Assembly (NCBI GenBank): GCA_027482725.1
Contig: JAIXVT010000249.1
Location: 1-6,064, forward strand
Source: Pseudomonadota bacterium
GTDB lineage: Bacteria > Bdellovibrionota > UBA1018 > CAIMNF01
Direction of reading: 5' to 3'
Length of the DNA: 6,064 nucleotides
Shown here piece after piece: positions 5,985 through 6,064 of this stretch. Made by a program: the position numbers and the translations under genes. The stretch's first letter is position 1. Every line of letters starts with the position of its first letter. The notes under the pieces are model-generated. The model saw nothing but the letters and a program-made list of their open reading frames with translations. It had not been told where the DNA came from and did not search any database.

Positions 5985-6064
5985 ACTTAAAATTCGTACA
6001 GTTTTCTGCGCTGCCGTTTGCCGCAAAACTTTCTGCATTGATTTTGATGACGCTTACGTTTGCC
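5981..6064 (+). CDS. Start of next gene, probably the partner ABC permease (OppC/DppC type), partial
   Basis: A GTG at 5981 opens 28 codons that remain open to the window end: MNLKFVQFSALPFAAKLSALILMTLTFA. It overlaps the permease stop by 4 bases (GTGA) and has the strongest Shine-Dalgarno in the window, GGAGG at 5969-5973, 7 bases before the start. The short polar N-terminus followed by a hydrophobic stretch from about residue 17 fits the first membrane helix of an OppC/DppC permease, which normally follows the OppB-type gene, but the fragment is too short to prove the family from sequence alone. Confidence 0.7.
   Translation, partial: MNLKFVQFSALPFAAKLSALILMTLTFA

Overview
The window is about 47% GC by eye and almost fully coding. 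It holds two divergent, tightly packed transcription units that face away from a roughly 90-base gap near 1069-1161. Nothing in the sequence fixes the host. Scavenging genes packed with start/stop overlaps, beside secreted proteins with no recognisable family, would fit a Bdellovibrionota-like Gram-negative bacterium, but that is an inference only.

Left arm (minus strand, 1-1068/1113): two consecutive genes for exported proteins. The first (391 to 1068 or 1113) is an unrecognised protein of 225-240 aa with a signal peptide. Three bases after its stop comes a second secreted protein, whose 3' end lies beyond the left edge of the window. Neither matches a family I know. A good sigma70-type promoter lies inside the 5' end of the longest reading of the first gene, so that gene probably starts at the downstream GTG, possibly leaderless.

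Right arm (plus strand, 1162-6064): a compact operon-like run of seven genes: thymidine kinase (tdk), a uracil-phosphoribosyltransferase-family protein, hypoxanthine phosphoribosyltransferase (hpt), a GHMP-family sugar kinase, a DUF429 protein with an added four-cysteine cluster, an OppB/DppB-type ABC permease, and the first 28 codons of the next gene, probably the partner OppC/DppC permease. Five junctions overlap by 1 or 4 bases and the other is a 9-base gap, so translational coupling is likely throughout.

Together the right arm looks like a scavenging operon. Thymidine, uracil and hypoxanthine/guanine can be turned into nucleotides (the two PRTases use PRPP), an unidentified sugar can be phosphorylated, and peptides or similar solutes can be imported. 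The parts least explained by known biology are the GHMP kinase and the Cys-cluster DUF429 protein between the salvage genes and the transporter, the altered uracil-loop motif in the UPRT-like protein, and the two unrecognised secreted proteins. I saw no RNA gene, mobile element, CRISPR array or convincing terminator.
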